Part shown: piece after piece, positions 33,877 to 42,799 of the stretch | Layout: each line of letters starts with the position of its first letter | Position numbering within the stretch: position 1 is the stretch's first letter | Assembly: GCF_963931675.1 (NCBI RefSeq) | Contig: NZ_OZ007039.1 | Span: forward strand, 529,657 to 593,656 | DNA from: an uncultured Alistipes sp. | GTDB taxonomy: Bacteria; Bacteroidota; Bacteroidia; Bacteroidales; Rikenellaceae | Length of the DNA: 64,000 nucleotides | Direction of reading: 5' to 3' | Program-made: the position numbers and the translations under genes | Notes under the pieces: generated by a model | What the model saw: the letters and a program-made list of their open reading frames with translations, nothing else | Told to the model about the DNA's origin: nothing | Databases searched by the model: none

Positions 33877-36873
33877 ATGAAAAAAGCATATTTCGCATTG
33901 CTGTTCCTGGTTGCTGCATTCGCCCGGGCCGAAGCACAGGACGTGAAGGTCTGCGTCACCGACCATTGGAACAGGCCGCTGAGCGAAGTCGCGATAACGA
34001 TAGCCGACGACCGCACGGTCGCCGCACGGACCGACGACCGCGGAGAGGCGGTGATCCAGGCACCCGAGGGCTCCAGGATCACGCTGACACTTTTCAACCG
34101 GAAAAGCAAGACCGTCCGTGTCGAAGGTTCCCGACTCAATGTCCAGCTCTCCGAAAACGACCGTCTTCTCGATCTGGGCTATGACGAACGCATCTCGAAA
34201 TCGGAGAGCACCGCGGCACTGGCTGCCGCCGCATCCGAAGAGATCGAGGCATCAGGGGCACCCTCTCTGATGAACAACCTCTACGGACTGATCCCCGGAC
34301 TGGGGGTCTACCAGGGCAATAACCTTCCGTGGGACAGCTCGCCGAATCTCTACGTCCGAGGCCAGGGCTCCTTCGGCGGCAACCAGGTGCTGGTCCTCGT
34401 CGACGGAATCGAACGCGACATGGCACAAATCAACCCCCAGGAGGTCGAAAGCATCACGGTCCTTAAGGATGCCGCATCGCTCGCCCTCTACGGAAACCGC
34501 GGAGCCGACGGCGTGGTGGTCATCACCACCAAACGCGGCGGCGACCACGGTCTGCGAACCCGCATCGATTACAATTTCGGCGTGCAGACCCCGTTCCGCG
34601 TCCCGGAAATGGCCGACGGATATGCCTATGCCGAAGCCGTGAACGAGGCCCTTGCAAACGACGGTCTCACACCGCGCTATACCATGCACGACATGAGGCT
34701 GATCGCAAACGGAGAGCGTCCGCAACTCTTCCCCGACATCGACTGGAACGCCCTTATCCTCCGCCAGGCCGCATTCACACACAACGTAAACCTCTCCTTC
34801 GACGGAAGCAGCAACCATATCCGCTATTTCGTCTATGCGAACTACAACAGCAACCGCGGATTCCTCAACAACACGGAGATGAACGACGGATACTCCACCC
34901 AGGTGGGAATGGACGCACTCAAGGTCCGCTCGAACATCGAGGCCCGGCTGACGAAAAGCACCGTGGCGCGCGTCAACCTCATGGGGCGCCTGATGCAGTA
35001 TCAACAACCCAGCACCGGGACGGATCTGGCCGGTATGTACAATACGCCGGCCTCTGCATTCTATCCCCTGGCTCCGCAGTCCGAGGGCGGAGGCTGGGCC
35101 CGCAGCAAACTCTTCGACAACCCTCTGGCACAGCTGGCGGCACGCGGATACAACACGGTGCTGCAACGGACGCTCTTCGCCGACCTGACGATCGATCAGG
35201 ATCTCTCGATGCTTACCCCCGGGCTTTCGCTGCAGGTGCGCGTGGCCTACGACAATTCGGCCGACATCACCGATTCGAGGAGCTGCAACTACGGCTACAA
35301 GGAGGTCGCCCCGACAACCGACTCCTACGGAAATGTCGAGAAGATCTCCTATACGGCCTACGGCAACGACAGCAACATCTCGTTCAACAGCTGGCTCTCG
35401 GCGGCCATGAACCGTACGTCCGTATGGGCAAAGGTGCTCTACGACCGCTCCTTCGGCCGGCACGGCATCTCGGCGCGTCTGATCTTCAATGAGAACCGTT
35501 CGGACTACCGCGGCGCAAACAATTCCTACATGTATCGGGACGGAATCGCCTCGGTGGCATACAACTATGACTCCCGCTATCTGGTACAGGCCGTCGTGAC
35601 ATACGGAGGCGCCAGCCAGATGCCCTCGGGCGACAAATACAGGATCTATCCCGCCGTATCGGCCGCATGGATCGCATCCCGGGAATCGTTTCTGCGCAAC
35701 GTCGAACAGCTCGACCTGCTCAAGTTGCGCGCATCGTTCGGCGTAACCGGAATGAGTGCACGACTCTCCTACGACATGGACAAGCAGTTCAACGGAGCCG
35801 GGAATTCATACATCTTCGTCGGATCCGTTTCCCAGTACGGTACGGCCCAGGGAGCCCTTCCCTCCACCGGAATCGAGCCCGAACGGGAATACCGAAGCAA
35901 CATCGGTCTCGAACTCGGACTGTTCAAAAGCCTGACCTTCGATGCCGACCTCTTCTACAACGAACGGCACAATATCCGTGTCTCGTCCGACGCCACCCTC
36001 TCCGGGGTGTTGGGAATCGGAGCCCCCGACGTCTTCACCGGAAAGGTCCGCAACTACGGATGGGAACTCGCCCTGGGGTGGCGCAAACAATCCGGCGACT
36101 TCGGATACGGCATCCGCGGACAGGTATCCTACGCCAAGAATGAGATTCTTCAGAAGGAGGAGGGATACAAGCCCCACTGGTATATGTATGCCAGGAACAA
36201 TGCAATCGACCGTTTCTACGGGCTGATGGCCGAAGGGCTCTATCAGACGGAGGATTTCAATCCGGACGGTTCGCTGCGCGCCGGACTTCCCGTCTCGACC
36301 TATCAGAGCCACGTACAACCCGGCGACGTGAAGTACTTCGACCTGAACGGTGACGGAAAAATCGACGCAAACGACTGCGCCTACCAGCTCTATGCCCCCC
36401 TGCCGCAACTCTACTACGGCATAAACATCGAACTGAAATGGCGTGGCCTGGGGCTGAGCGCCTACTTCCAGGGGACCGGGCGGTCGACGGTCGCCACCAC
36501 GCTGGCGAGCATCTACCAACCGCTCTACGGCAACGACAAAAACGTCTCGGAGCACTATCTGGAGAACCGTTGGTCGACCTACAACCCCCAGGGACGCTAT
36601 CCGCGGCTGACAACACTCTCCAATGCCAACAACTTCGCCGCGAGCTCTCTCTGGACCGAACGCGGGGACTTCTTCAAGCTCAGAACACTCTGCCTGTACT
36701 ACAAGCTGCCACGGCATCTCGCAACGAAAATCCGGATGCGCGAATGCAGTCTCTATGTCAAGGGCATGAATCTCTTCTCGGCCGATCACGTCGGAATTCT
36801 CGATCCCGAGTACATCAGCACCGGATACCCCTCCGCTCGCAGCTACCAGGTCGGCCTCAACCTCATCTTCTAA
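33877..36873 (+). CDS. SusC-family TonB-dependent transporter (second pair)
   Basis: A 998-aa transporter with a signal peptide ending near residue 21 (ARAEAQ). A short, divergent carboxypeptidase-regulatory-like domain (about 22-95) lacks the usual GxxL(V)GATV signature. The plug carries LYVRGQGSFGGNQVLVLVDG and TVLKDAASLALYGNRGADGV. The barrel ends NLIF. It differs clearly from the first SusC, so the PUL has two non-redundant importers rather than a fresh tandem duplication. Confidence 0.96.
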   Translation: MKKAYFALLFLVAAFARAEAQDVKVCVTDHWNRPLSEVAITIADDRTVAARTDDRGEAVIQAPEGSRITLTLFNRKSKTVRVEGSRLNVQLSENDRLLDLGYDERISKSESTAALAAAASEEIEASGAPSLMNNLYGLIPGLGVYQGNNLPWDSSPNLYVRGQGSFGGNQVLVLVDGIERDMAQINPQEVESITVLKDAASLALYGNRGADGVVVITTKRGGDHGLRTRIDYNFGVQTPFRVPEMADGYAYAEAVNEALANDGLTPRYTMHDMRLIANGERPQLFPDIDWNALILRQAAFTHNVNLSFDGSSNHIRYFVYANYNSNRGFLNNTEMNDGYSTQVGMDALKVRSNIEARLTKSTVARVNLMGRLMQYQQPSTGTDLAGMYNTPASAFYPLAPQSEGGGWARSKLFDNPLAQLAARGYNTVLQRTLFADLTIDQDLSMLTPGLSLQVRVAYDNSADITDSRSCNYGYKEVAPTTDSYGNVEKISYTAYGNDSNISFNSWLSAAMNRTSVWAKVLYDRSFGRHGISARLIFNENRSDYRGANNSYMYRDGIASVAYNYDSRYLVQAVVTYGGASQMPSGDKYRIYPAVSAAWIASRESFLRNVEQLDLLKLRASFGVTGMSARLSYDMDKQFNGAGNSYIFVGSVSQYGTAQGALPSTGIEPEREYRSNIGLELGLFKSLTFDADLFYNERHNIRVSSDATLSGVLGIGAPDVFTGKVRNYGWELALGWRKQSGDFGYGIRGQVSYAKNEILQKEEGYKPHWYMYARNNAIDRFYGLMAEGLYQTEDFNPDGSLRAGLPVSTYQSHVQPGDVKYFDLNGDGKIDANDCAYQLYAPLPQLYYGINIELKWRGLGLSAYFQGTGRSTVATTLASIYQPLYGNDKNVSEHYLENRWSTYNPQGRYPRLTTLSNANNFAASSLWTERGDFFKLRTLCLYYKLPRHLATKIRMRECSLYVKGMNLFSADHVGILDPEYISTGYPSARSYQVGLNLIF

Positions 36874-36886
36874 CACTTCCCGTACG

Positions 36887-38554
36887 ATGAAAAAATCCAT
36901 TGCAATCCTCCTCGCTGCCCCGTTGCTGCTGGCTTCGTGCAGCGATTTCCTGGAGCTCAACGAATCGGAATACCACACCGTCAAATACCAGTTCTCGACC
37001 TTCAGCCGGGTGAAACAGAGCGCCACAAACGTATACGGATATGTGCGCGACGGGCTGGCCGACGTCGAAGAGACGATGCTCGATGCCGCTACCGACGATG
37101 CCGTCTATGTCTGGGAAACAAACAACATCAAACGTTTCTATGACGGCAGCTGGTCCCCCGTGAACCTCATCGACGACCGTTGGGACGAGCTCTACGCGGC
37201 CATTGCCGCCGCGAACTACTTCCTGGAAAACTGTCCCGAAGATTTCCCCGAGGCCAAATACCAGGACAACTACGCCGAGGATCTCAAGCAGCTGAAAAAC
37301 TATCCGTTCGAGATCCGGGCCCTGAGAGCCTATTTCCATTTCGAACTGCTCAAACGCTACCGCTCGATCGTCATTGCCAACCGTTCCTTCACCAAAGAGG
37401 AGGTCAACACGCTCGAACCGGCAACCTACGACAGGACCGTCGAATGGATCGTCGACGAATGCGACGCCATCATTCCCTCGCTGCCCGTGACCTATTCGGG
37501 ATCCTATTACGGCGAAGTGGGACGTGTGACCCGCGGAATGGCACAGGCCCTCAAGGCCCGGGTGCTGCTCTACGCGGCCAGTCCCCTGAACAATCCGACA
37601 GGAGACCGGACCCGGTATCTGAGAGCGGCTGCTGCTGCCAAAGAGATCATCGACAGCGGCGTCTATTCGCTCATCGACGAACAGACCACGAACAACGCAT
37701 CCGCAAAAGGGTTGATCTTCGGGAAACTCTGTCCGCTAAGCTCAACCTTCGAAGCCGCCAATTTCCCGATCGGATACGAAGGCGGGAACACCGGAATATG
37801 TCCCTCACAGAACCTGGCCGAAGCGTTCGACATGCGCAACGGAACGGTCTTCAACCGAAACGACGAGGGACACTGGCGCAACCTGCTTAACGCCTCGATG
37901 CGTGATCCCCGCTTTGCAAAGACCCTGCTCTACAACGGAGCCCTGTTCAAGGATCAGTACATCCAGTCCTATACCGGAGGACGCAACGGACTCCCCCTCG
38001 ACGGGGCCTCCGTCACCTCGTACTACCTCTACAAGCACATCCAGGAGGAGACCAGTTTCGTAGCCGGCAGCGAGACCTATTTCCAGCACGTGTACCCGCT
38101 GTTCCGCTACGCCGAAGTCGTACTGAACTACGCCGAAGCGCTGGGAGCCGCCACGCAGAACGCCGCCTTCACCGGAACGCTCGATGTCGACGGTGTGGAC
38201 GTCGCGTTCGACCTCTCGCCGCTGGAGGCGCTGAACCAGGTAAGAACCCGTTACGGAATGCCCGCAATCGCCTCGGTAGTCAATTACGACAGTTTCGAAA
38301 CACGGCTGCGCAACGAACGTCGTGTGGAACTGGCCTTTGAGGGGCATCGTTTCTGGGACATCCGCAGGTGGAAGATCGGCCCGCAGACCACACGTCTCTA
38401 CGGATTGGAGATCACGAATGCGAACGGCTCGATCTCCTATACCCGCAAGCTGGTACAGGAACGCATCTGGGACGACAAGATGTATTACTATCCCCTCTCC
38501 GAGGCCGAGCTGTACAACAACCGGAATCTGATACAGAACGAAGGTTGGAATTAA
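36887..38554 (+). CDS. SusD-family glycan-binding lipoprotein (second pair)
   Basis: A 555-aa SusD/RagB protein. Lipobox Cys18 (LASC) is followed by SDFLELNESE, which favours surface export. Typical motifs are DERWDELYAAIAAANYFLEN-type helices, IRALRAYFHFELLKRYRSI, and near the C-terminus RNERRVELAFEGHRFWDIRRW and YYYPLSEAELYNNRNLIQN. It is partner of the preceding SusC, 13 bases upstream. Confidence 0.96.
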   Translation: MKKSIAILLAAPLLLASCSDFLELNESEYHTVKYQFSTFSRVKQSATNVYGYVRDGLADVEETMLDAATDDAVYVWETNNIKRFYDGSWSPVNLIDDRWDELYAAIAAANYFLENCPEDFPEAKYQDNYAEDLKQLKNYPFEIRALRAYFHFELLKRYRSIVIANRSFTKEEVNTLEPATYDRTVEWIVDECDAIIPSLPVTYSGSYYGEVGRVTRGMAQALKARVLLYAASPLNNPTGDRTRYLRAAAAAKEIIDSGVYSLIDEQTTNNASAKGLIFGKLCPLSSTFEAANFPIGYEGGNTGICPSQNLAEAFDMRNGTVFNRNDEGHWRNLLNASMRDPRFAKTLLYNGALFKDQYIQSYTGGRNGLPLDGASVTSYYLYKHIQEETSFVAGSETYFQHVYPLFRYAEVVLNYAEALGAATQNAAFTGTLDVDGVDVAFDLSPLEALNQVRTRYGMPAIASVVNYDSFETRLRNERRVELAFEGHRFWDIRRWKIGPQTTRLYGLEITNANGSISYTRKLVQERIWDDKMYYYPLSEAELYNNRNLIQNEGWN

Positions 38555-38579
38555 TGACAAAACCATAATCATCCATGCC

Positions 38580-40889
38580 ATGAAAACGATTTTGGCGACA
38601 TTAGCCTTTATGAACACGCTCTTCTTCATGTCGACAGCCTGTTCGCAAGACAACACCGAATACTTCATACCCGCATTCGAATCCCAGGAAGGATATGCCC
38701 CCGATGAGATCCGGAGCTGGCCCCACGCCGTATTCAGTTTCAACGATCGGAACTGCACCGACGTGCAAATGGCCGAATCCAGACAGGGGATCGGGCAAAT
38801 CGCCTCAAGCGGTTACCGGACGACCATCCTGGCCTGCAGTTCCATGGAAAACATCGACTTTTCGTCGTCACAGCCCGGAGAAAACCCATACGAATATATT
38901 CTCCGCATCCAGGATATGGATGCCGACATACCCCAGGTGTGGATGCAATGCACCTCTCTGAGCGAAGCAGGGAAGGCCATCACGCTCACACCGCTGACAT
39001 CGGCACTGAAGATCCGGATGATCGACGCTCCCGACAACCTGGAATCGGTGGAGCTCGTCCTGCCCGAGATGAACGATGCCCTCTATCTGTTCACCGGTGT
39101 GACCGAACCGCTCGGCAAGGCGAAAAGCAAGACCGTACACCTCGGCGCCGCGGATACCGAAAAAACGCTTTATCTGTTCCCGATGCACGCATCCGGTTCA
39201 TGGAGCCTGAACTTCACGATCGAGATCGACAACGCGGAATATCCCGGCACGCTCGTGATTCCGAACGGAATCGGGGCCGGAGAGGCGCTGGAGGTGGATT
39301 TCGACTTCTCGAAGCTCGCAACGGGCAGTTACGAGGTCTCCTACCGGGAGGCTCCATACGGCGACGCCCCTGCGCTGCTGGCCTCCAACACGTTCGAAAA
39401 CGCAAAATACGACGACACCTTCAAGGACAAGAACCCGTATTACAACGTCTACGTGCTGCAGGGTTCGATCTGGAAATCCGTAGAGGTGCACAATGCCCTC
39501 TGCTCCAACGCCCCGCTCTATCACGAACAGATCTGGAACGACTGGAACAACTCCAAAGGGCTGCGCGACATCATGTGCTACACGCTCTTCATGGATGATT
39601 TCAACGGGCCCGTGCGGGTTCGCGTCGAGAAACGGGAAGGTTTCTCGCAGGCTCAGGTACGCCCCTCCACCTGGAACATCCCGACCGAGCTTGTGGCTGA
39701 AAACACCATCGAATTCACCCTCCCGAGTTGGGAGCGCCGCAAGGTATCCGTCGAATTCGACGGGGACCGCTACCACAACCTCTTCATCCTCCCCAACCGT
39801 CCGGATCCGAACCGGGAGATCTATGCGGACGGTACCGCAGACCGTTATTTCAAAAACAACGTCTACTACTTCGGCGGCGGCAAGGAGTACACCCTGGCCG
39901 AAAACGACCCCATCAAGCTCACCTCCGGGCAGACGCTCTACATCGACGAGGGTACGACCGTCTACGGCCGTGTGGAGGCCCGGGGCAGCAACATCACCAT
40001 CGCCGGTCGTGGCACGCTCTCCGGAGCCAAGCTCGAACATAAGGGATCCCAGTATTCCGAAGGAAACATTCTGGTTGACGTCCTCAACAACAACGGATCC
40101 AACAACTGCTCCGGGCTTCGTATCGAGGGAATCACGATGATCGATACCCCGAGCTGGTGTCTGCGCATCTTCAACACCGACGACGTGACCATCGACAACA
40201 TCAACATGATCCACTGGATCCTCAACGGTGACGGCATCGACATCTGCACCGGGAAGCGGATTTCCATCACGGACTGCATGCTGCGCACATACGACGACTG
40301 CATCACGCTCAAGGTCCGCCACAACGCCAAACCCATCGGTCCGATCGAGGATGTGACGATCGAGCGCTGTCTGGTATGGACCGAACTGGCCCGCGGCATC
40401 GTCGTGGGGCCCGAATGCGGCGACATGACCTCGCTCTCCTACCAGACCGGCGGCATCTCCGACGTAACCGTCTCCAACTGCGTGGTGCTGGAGGCCTCGC
40501 GGGCCAATGACGAGAATTTCGAGAATGCGGGACTTGCCGTCATGGCGGAATCCGCCGGATCGAATGCGCCGGGAGTACCCGGTCCCATCGACAATATTCT
40601 GTTCGAGAACTGCGTGATCGACAACATCCACGTCTCCGGCAGGCCCATCACCATCACGGCCCGCACACACGAAGACGGAACATGCACCATCTCGGACATC
40701 ACCTTCCGCAACGTCGAGATCATCTCCCAGAACGGATGCCGCGTATCGGGTATCGATCCGCAAGGAAACACCTTCCGGAACCTGACCTTCGAAAACTGCC
40801 TCTACAACGGACTGAAAATATCTTCGCTCGATCCGGCCATCCTCACGTGTACGGGTATCGACAACGTAACCGGACTGAAATTCCAATAA
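38580..40889 (+). CDS. GH28-like right-handed beta-helix lipoprotein
   Basis: A 769-aa surface-type lipoprotein (Cys21, then SQDNTE). Residues about 25-250 form a beta-rich N-terminal module of unknown family. About 250-420 resemble the beta-sandwich preceding some GH28/GH49-type helices (HNLFILPNRPDPNREIY). The parallel beta-helix spans about 430-769. GH28-like catalytic positions are NGDGID (D551) and YDDCITLK (D572, D573), the spacing of polygalacturonases. However, the GHG motif is ARG here and the RIK carboxylate-binding motif is absent. It is therefore probably a glycoside hydrolase on a non-uronate substrate, or an inactive binder. Assignment to a CAZy family is tentative. Confidence 0.72.
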   Translation: MKTILATLAFMNTLFFMSTACSQDNTEYFIPAFESQEGYAPDEIRSWPHAVFSFNDRNCTDVQMAESRQGIGQIASSGYRTTILACSSMENIDFSSSQPGENPYEYILRIQDMDADIPQVWMQCTSLSEAGKAITLTPLTSALKIRMIDAPDNLESVELVLPEMNDALYLFTGVTEPLGKAKSKTVHLGAADTEKTLYLFPMHASGSWSLNFTIEIDNAEYPGTLVIPNGIGAGEALEVDFDFSKLATGSYEVSYREAPYGDAPALLASNTFENAKYDDTFKDKNPYYNVYVLQGSIWKSVEVHNALCSNAPLYHEQIWNDWNNSKGLRDIMCYTLFMDDFNGPVRVRVEKREGFSQAQVRPSTWNIPTELVAENTIEFTLPSWERRKVSVEFDGDRYHNLFILPNRPDPNREIYADGTADRYFKNNVYYFGGGKEYTLAENDPIKLTSGQTLYIDEGTTVYGRVEARGSNITIAGRGTLSGAKLEHKGSQYSEGNILVDVLNNNGSNNCSGLRIEGITMIDTPSWCLRIFNTDDVTIDNINMIHWILNGDGIDICTGKRISITDCMLRTYDDCITLKVRHNAKPIGPIEDVTIERCLVWTELARGIVVGPECGDMTSLSYQTGGISDVTVSNCVVLEASRANDENFENAGLAVMAESAGSNAPGVPGPIDNILFENCVIDNIHVSGRPITITARTHEDGTCTISDITFRNVEIISQNGCRVSGIDPQGNTFRNLTFENCLYNGLKISSLDPAILTCTGIDNVTGLKFQ

Positions 40890-40905
40890 CGAACCCATAA
40901 AATGC

Positions 40906-40936
40906 CGATGTCGGGGGGGGTGAATCCCCGGCATCG
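40906..40936 (+). promoter_or_regulatory. Intercistronic hairpin after the GH28-like gene
   Basis: CGATGTCGGGG pairs with CCCCGGCATCG (one G-U) around a loop that includes the end of a G8 run (40913-40920). There is no T run; it may set the relative mRNA levels of the transport and enzyme halves. Confidence 0.5.
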
Positions 40937-40960
40937 ACAACCAACAAACCAGACAAACAG

Positions 40961-42799
40961 ATGATACGATTTCAGAAACTGATTTTACCGATCCTGGCCG
41001 GCCTGCTGTCAGCATGCGGACAACCGCAATGCGTCATAACGCCCCGGCCCGAACACTTCGAACGCAAATGCGGATACTTTCCGTGCGACAGCGCCCGCGT
41101 TGCGGAAGGGGAGATCCCCGGACTCATCCGGACGATCGACACCGCGGCCGAAGGCCTTCGTGCCGAAGGGTACAGGTTACTCGTGACCCGGAAGGGCATC
41201 AGCCTTACGGCACGTGACTCCGCCGGGCTGTTCTACGGAGAGCAGTCCCTGCGCCAGTTGGCCTCCGCAAAGGGAATCCCCTGCGTGGAGATCACGGACA
41301 ATCCCCGTTTTGCATACCGGGGCATGCACCTCGACGTCTCCCGACACTTCTTTCCCAAGGAGCAGGTCTTCAAGATCCTCGACGAGATGGCCCGCTACAA
41401 GCTCAACAAGTTCCATTTCCATCTGACCGACAACGGAGGCTGGCGCATTCAAATCGACAAATATCCCCTTCTGACCCGGCTCGGATCCCACAGAATGGAG
41501 ATCGACTGGCTCAAATGGTGGGACTTCGGAGACAAGCACTATGTTCCGGAGGGAACCCCCGGCGCATACGGCGGTTATTTCACCAAGGAGGAGATCCGTC
41601 AGATCGTAGCCTACGCCGCAGAAAGGCACATCGAGGTGATTCCCGAAATCGAGTTCCCGGCGCACTCCGACGAGGTGTTCGTGGGATATCCCGAACTCTG
41701 CTGCACGGGGAAACCCTACACAACCGGAGAGTTCTGCGTAGGGAATCCGGCCACGCTGCAGTTCGCCAAGGACGTTCTGACCGAGATCATGGAGCTCTTC
41801 CCCTCGAAGTACATCCACATCGGAGGTGATGAAGCCCGCAAGATCGCGTGGAAAAGTTGTCCGAAGTGTCAGCGACTGGCCCGTGAGGTCGGCGGACTGG
41901 AAGCCGTGCAATGCTATCTGGTGGAGTCGCTCGAACAGTTTCTCGTCGAACACGGCCGCGCCATGATGGGATGGGACGAGATTCTGAAGAACAACCTGCG
42001 ATCCTCCTCCGTTCCCATCTCCTACCGCGGACAGCGGGGTGGCATCGAGGGGGCGAACCGGGGACTCAACGTCGTCATGTCGCCCGGCGAGATGATCTAC
42101 TTCGACTGGTACCAGGCGGATCCCTACACACAGCCCCGCGCCATGAGCGGATACACCCCGATCAAAAAGGCATACAGCTTCTATCCCGTTCCCGACACCC
42201 CCGAAAAGGCCGCCTCAAACGAGTCGTTCATCAAAGGGGAGTACGTGGACCCCGGCTCGGTGGAATACATCTATAACGGCGCCTCGAAATACGTGCTCGG
42301 AGTACAGGGATGCATGTGGACCGAATTCGTGGACACGAAGGAGCATCTGGAGTACATGATGTTCCCGAGAATGCTGGCGGTCGCCGAGATCGCCTGGACC
42401 CCCCAGTCGCTTCGTGACTGGCACGATTTCCGCCGCCGGGTCAATCAGGAGATTCCCCGGCTCCGCGCCCGAGGCATCAACGCCTTCCAGTTGAGCAACG
42501 ACGTGGAAATCTCCGTGACCCGACTTCCCGACGGCAAAAAAGCCCTCGTAACGCTGGATACGGAGAAATATCCCCTCGAGGTCCGCTTCACGCTCGACGG
42601 AACGGACCCGACCCCGGAATCTCCGCTCTACCGGAAACCTTTCAAGGTGAAAATCGGAACGACCGTCAGTGCCGCCAGCTTCGACGCGACACGCAATCCC
42701 GGCAACATCGCCCGCGTGGACGTAAACGGACATCACGACATCCAAAACTATTACCCGTACCTCGAAACCCCCGAAATCCATGCTTCGATCGAACCGTAA
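40961..42799 (+). CDS. GH20 beta-N-acetylhexosaminidase lipoprotein
   Basis: A 612-aa exo-enzyme that removes terminal beta-GlcNAc or GalNAc. Lipobox Cys19 (LSAC) is followed by GQPQ, lacking acidic residues, so a periplasm-facing anchor is likely. An N-terminal GH20b domain (about 25-110) precedes the catalytic barrel starting YRGMHLDVSRHFF. The substrate-assisted pair is D290-E291 in HIGGDEA. The C-terminal FTLDGTDPTPESPLY matches the chitobiase C-terminal domain. The usual DDQGWR segment reads TDNGGWR. The last 20 bases overlap the GH3 gene, implying translational coupling. Confidence 0.94.
   Translation: MIRFQKLILPILAGLLSACGQPQCVITPRPEHFERKCGYFPCDSARVAEGEIPGLIRTIDTAAEGLRAEGYRLLVTRKGISLTARDSAGLFYGEQSLRQLASAKGIPCVEITDNPRFAYRGMHLDVSRHFFPKEQVFKILDEMARYKLNKFHFHLTDNGGWRIQIDKYPLLTRLGSHRMEIDWLKWWDFGDKHYVPEGTPGAYGGYFTKEEIRQIVAYAAERHIEVIPEIEFPAHSDEVFVGYPELCCTGKPYTTGEFCVGNPATLQFAKDVLTEIMELFPSKYIHIGGDEARKIAWKSCPKCQRLAREVGGLEAVQCYLVESLEQFLVEHGRAMMGWDEILKNNLRSSSVPISYRGQRGGIEGANRGLNVVMSPGEMIYFDWYQADPYTQPRAMSGYTPIKKAYSFYPVPDTPEKAASNESFIKGEYVDPGSVEYIYNGASKYVLGVQGCMWTEFVDTKEHLEYMMFPRMLAVAEIAWTPQSLRDWHDFRRRVNQEIPRLRARGINAFQLSNDVEISVTRLPDGKKALVTLDTEKYPLEVRFTLDGTDPTPESPLYRKPFKVKIGTTVSAASFDATRNPGNIARVDVNGHHDIQNYYPYLETPEIHASIEP

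Noticed and set aside
31868..33937. 689-codon minus-strand frame opposite the first SusD gene
   Set aside because: Shadow of SusD, which has clear family motifs and a lipoprotein signal.
33877..38554. Second SusC/SusD pair as a recent tandem duplication of the first
   Set aside because: Lengths, N-terminal domains and sequences differ throughout; the pairs are old paralogues.
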